A DNA stretch of 15,064 nt, from positions 1 to 15,064 of the forward strand of contig QQUD01000286.1 of NCBI GenBank assembly GCA_008501785.1, in the 5' to 3' direction. The position numbers and the translations under genes are program-made. The notes below the pieces were generated by a model. The model saw only the letters and a program-made list of their open reading frames with translations. It was not told where the DNA came from and ran no database searches. Positions within the stretch are counted from its first letter, which is position 1. Each line of letters starts with the position of its first letter. This stretch comes from Chloroflexota bacterium (GTDB taxonomy: Bacteria > Chloroflexota > Anaerolineae > Promineifilales > Promineifilaceae). Shown here piece after piece: positions 14,947 to 15,064 of the stretch.

Positions 14947-15064
14947 TTATGGTTCGGCGTGGCTGTTCCAGAGAGAACGGCCGTTTTCATCCCTGAGCTG
15001 CACGATTTGCCCAGATGCTGCATGTTCTGCCATACAAACCTCGAAGCTATTTTCTTGCGCATAG
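14947..15064 (-). CDS. Hypothetical protein, C-terminal 38 residues (5' end outside window)
   Basis: Read from the right edge on the minus strand, the frame YAQENSFEVCMAEHAASG continues with QIVQLRDENGRSLWNSHAEP and ends at TAA (14949-14947). It is too short to identify. The residue mix is normal for a soluble protein, and the ENGRS comes from an ACGGCCGT copy at 14977. Another minus-strand frame here is also open, but it runs on through the hairpin at 14889-14935, which makes it less likely. The long hairpin lies just after this stop, as expected at a gene end. Confidence 0.5.
   Translation of the reverse strand, partial: YAQENSFEVCMAEHAASGQIVQLRDENGRSLWNSHAEP

Larger units (their letters stand above)
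67..14984. repeat. Highly iterated palindrome ACGGCCGT, 25 dispersed copies
   Basis: Exact copies start at 67, 451, 779, 1030, 1145, 1598, 2437, 3787, 5705, 6546, 7340, 7619, 8108, 9110, 9384, 10790, 11888, 12380, 12468, 12711, 12767, 13212, 13987, 14089 and 14977. A precedes the core in 19 of 25 and T follows it in 20 of 25; the fullest form is GAAACGGCCGTTTCC (451, 7340, 8108, 14089 regions). All copies lie in coding sequence. By register they encode TAV (15), NGR or YGR (7) and RP (3). One-base variants occur near 508, 7262 and 9530. Confidence 0.9.

Noticed and set aside
67..14984. The ACGGCCGT copies as a CRISPR or clustered direct-repeat array
   Set aside because: The copies are 44 to about 1900 bases apart at irregular intervals and lie inside genes, with no spacer pattern.

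Overview
The window (15,064 bp) is ordinary bacterial chromosome. It holds seven gene loci plus a partial gene at each edge, and no rRNA, tRNA, transposase or CRISPR array that I can see. The likely source is a member of the Chloroflexota (Anaerolineae or a related class). This is inferred from the isopentenyl phosphate kinase (bacterial examples are best known from that phylum), the very large lipoprotein alpha-2-macroglobulin, and the overall gene style. No phylogenetic marker is present, so the placement is tentative.

Layout. 1-552 (+) is the 3' part of a probable P-loop kinase-like gene. 641-1180 (+) is a LOG-family (PGGxGTxxE) protein and 1249-2046 (+) an isopentenyl phosphate kinase; they probably share an extended -10 promoter near 593. 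A good sigma70-type promoter (2071-2100) precedes a two-gene signalling operon: a sugar-type periplasmic-binding lipoprotein (2213-3271) and a 1241-residue hybrid sensor kinase (3329-7054) with Cache, HAMP, four PAS, HisKA/HATPase and receiver domains. No ABC permease or ATPase accompanies the binding protein, so the pair looks like a LuxP/LuxQ-style ligand sensor.

7148-13252 (+) is one alpha-2-macroglobulin-family lipoprotein gene, interrupted by a single in-frame TGA at 9614-9616. The stop falls inside the conserved VAEYR-x-PEF motif. The downstream half has no secretion signal or convincing ribosome site of its own, so it is either a nonsense-mutated gene, a sequencing error or a read-through case. 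The usual thioester tetrapeptide also looks degenerate: the Cys is present but the Glu-Gln is not. Convergent to it on the minus strand is an MFS transporter (13488-14795), and the window ends in the 3' tail of another minus-strand gene (14947-15064). The two intergenic regions flanking the MFS gene each carry a long inverted repeat.

The strongest unexplained signal is the octamer palindrome ACGGCCGT. I counted 25 exact copies, against about 0.23 expected for random sequence of equal base composition. The extended form is GAAACGGCCGTTTCC. It occurs in all three codon registers, giving TAV, NGR or RP in the proteins, in nearly every gene and on both gene orientations. It behaves like a HIP1-type highly iterated palindrome. 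It is thinner in the binding-protein/kinase operon, which also looks more AT-rich.
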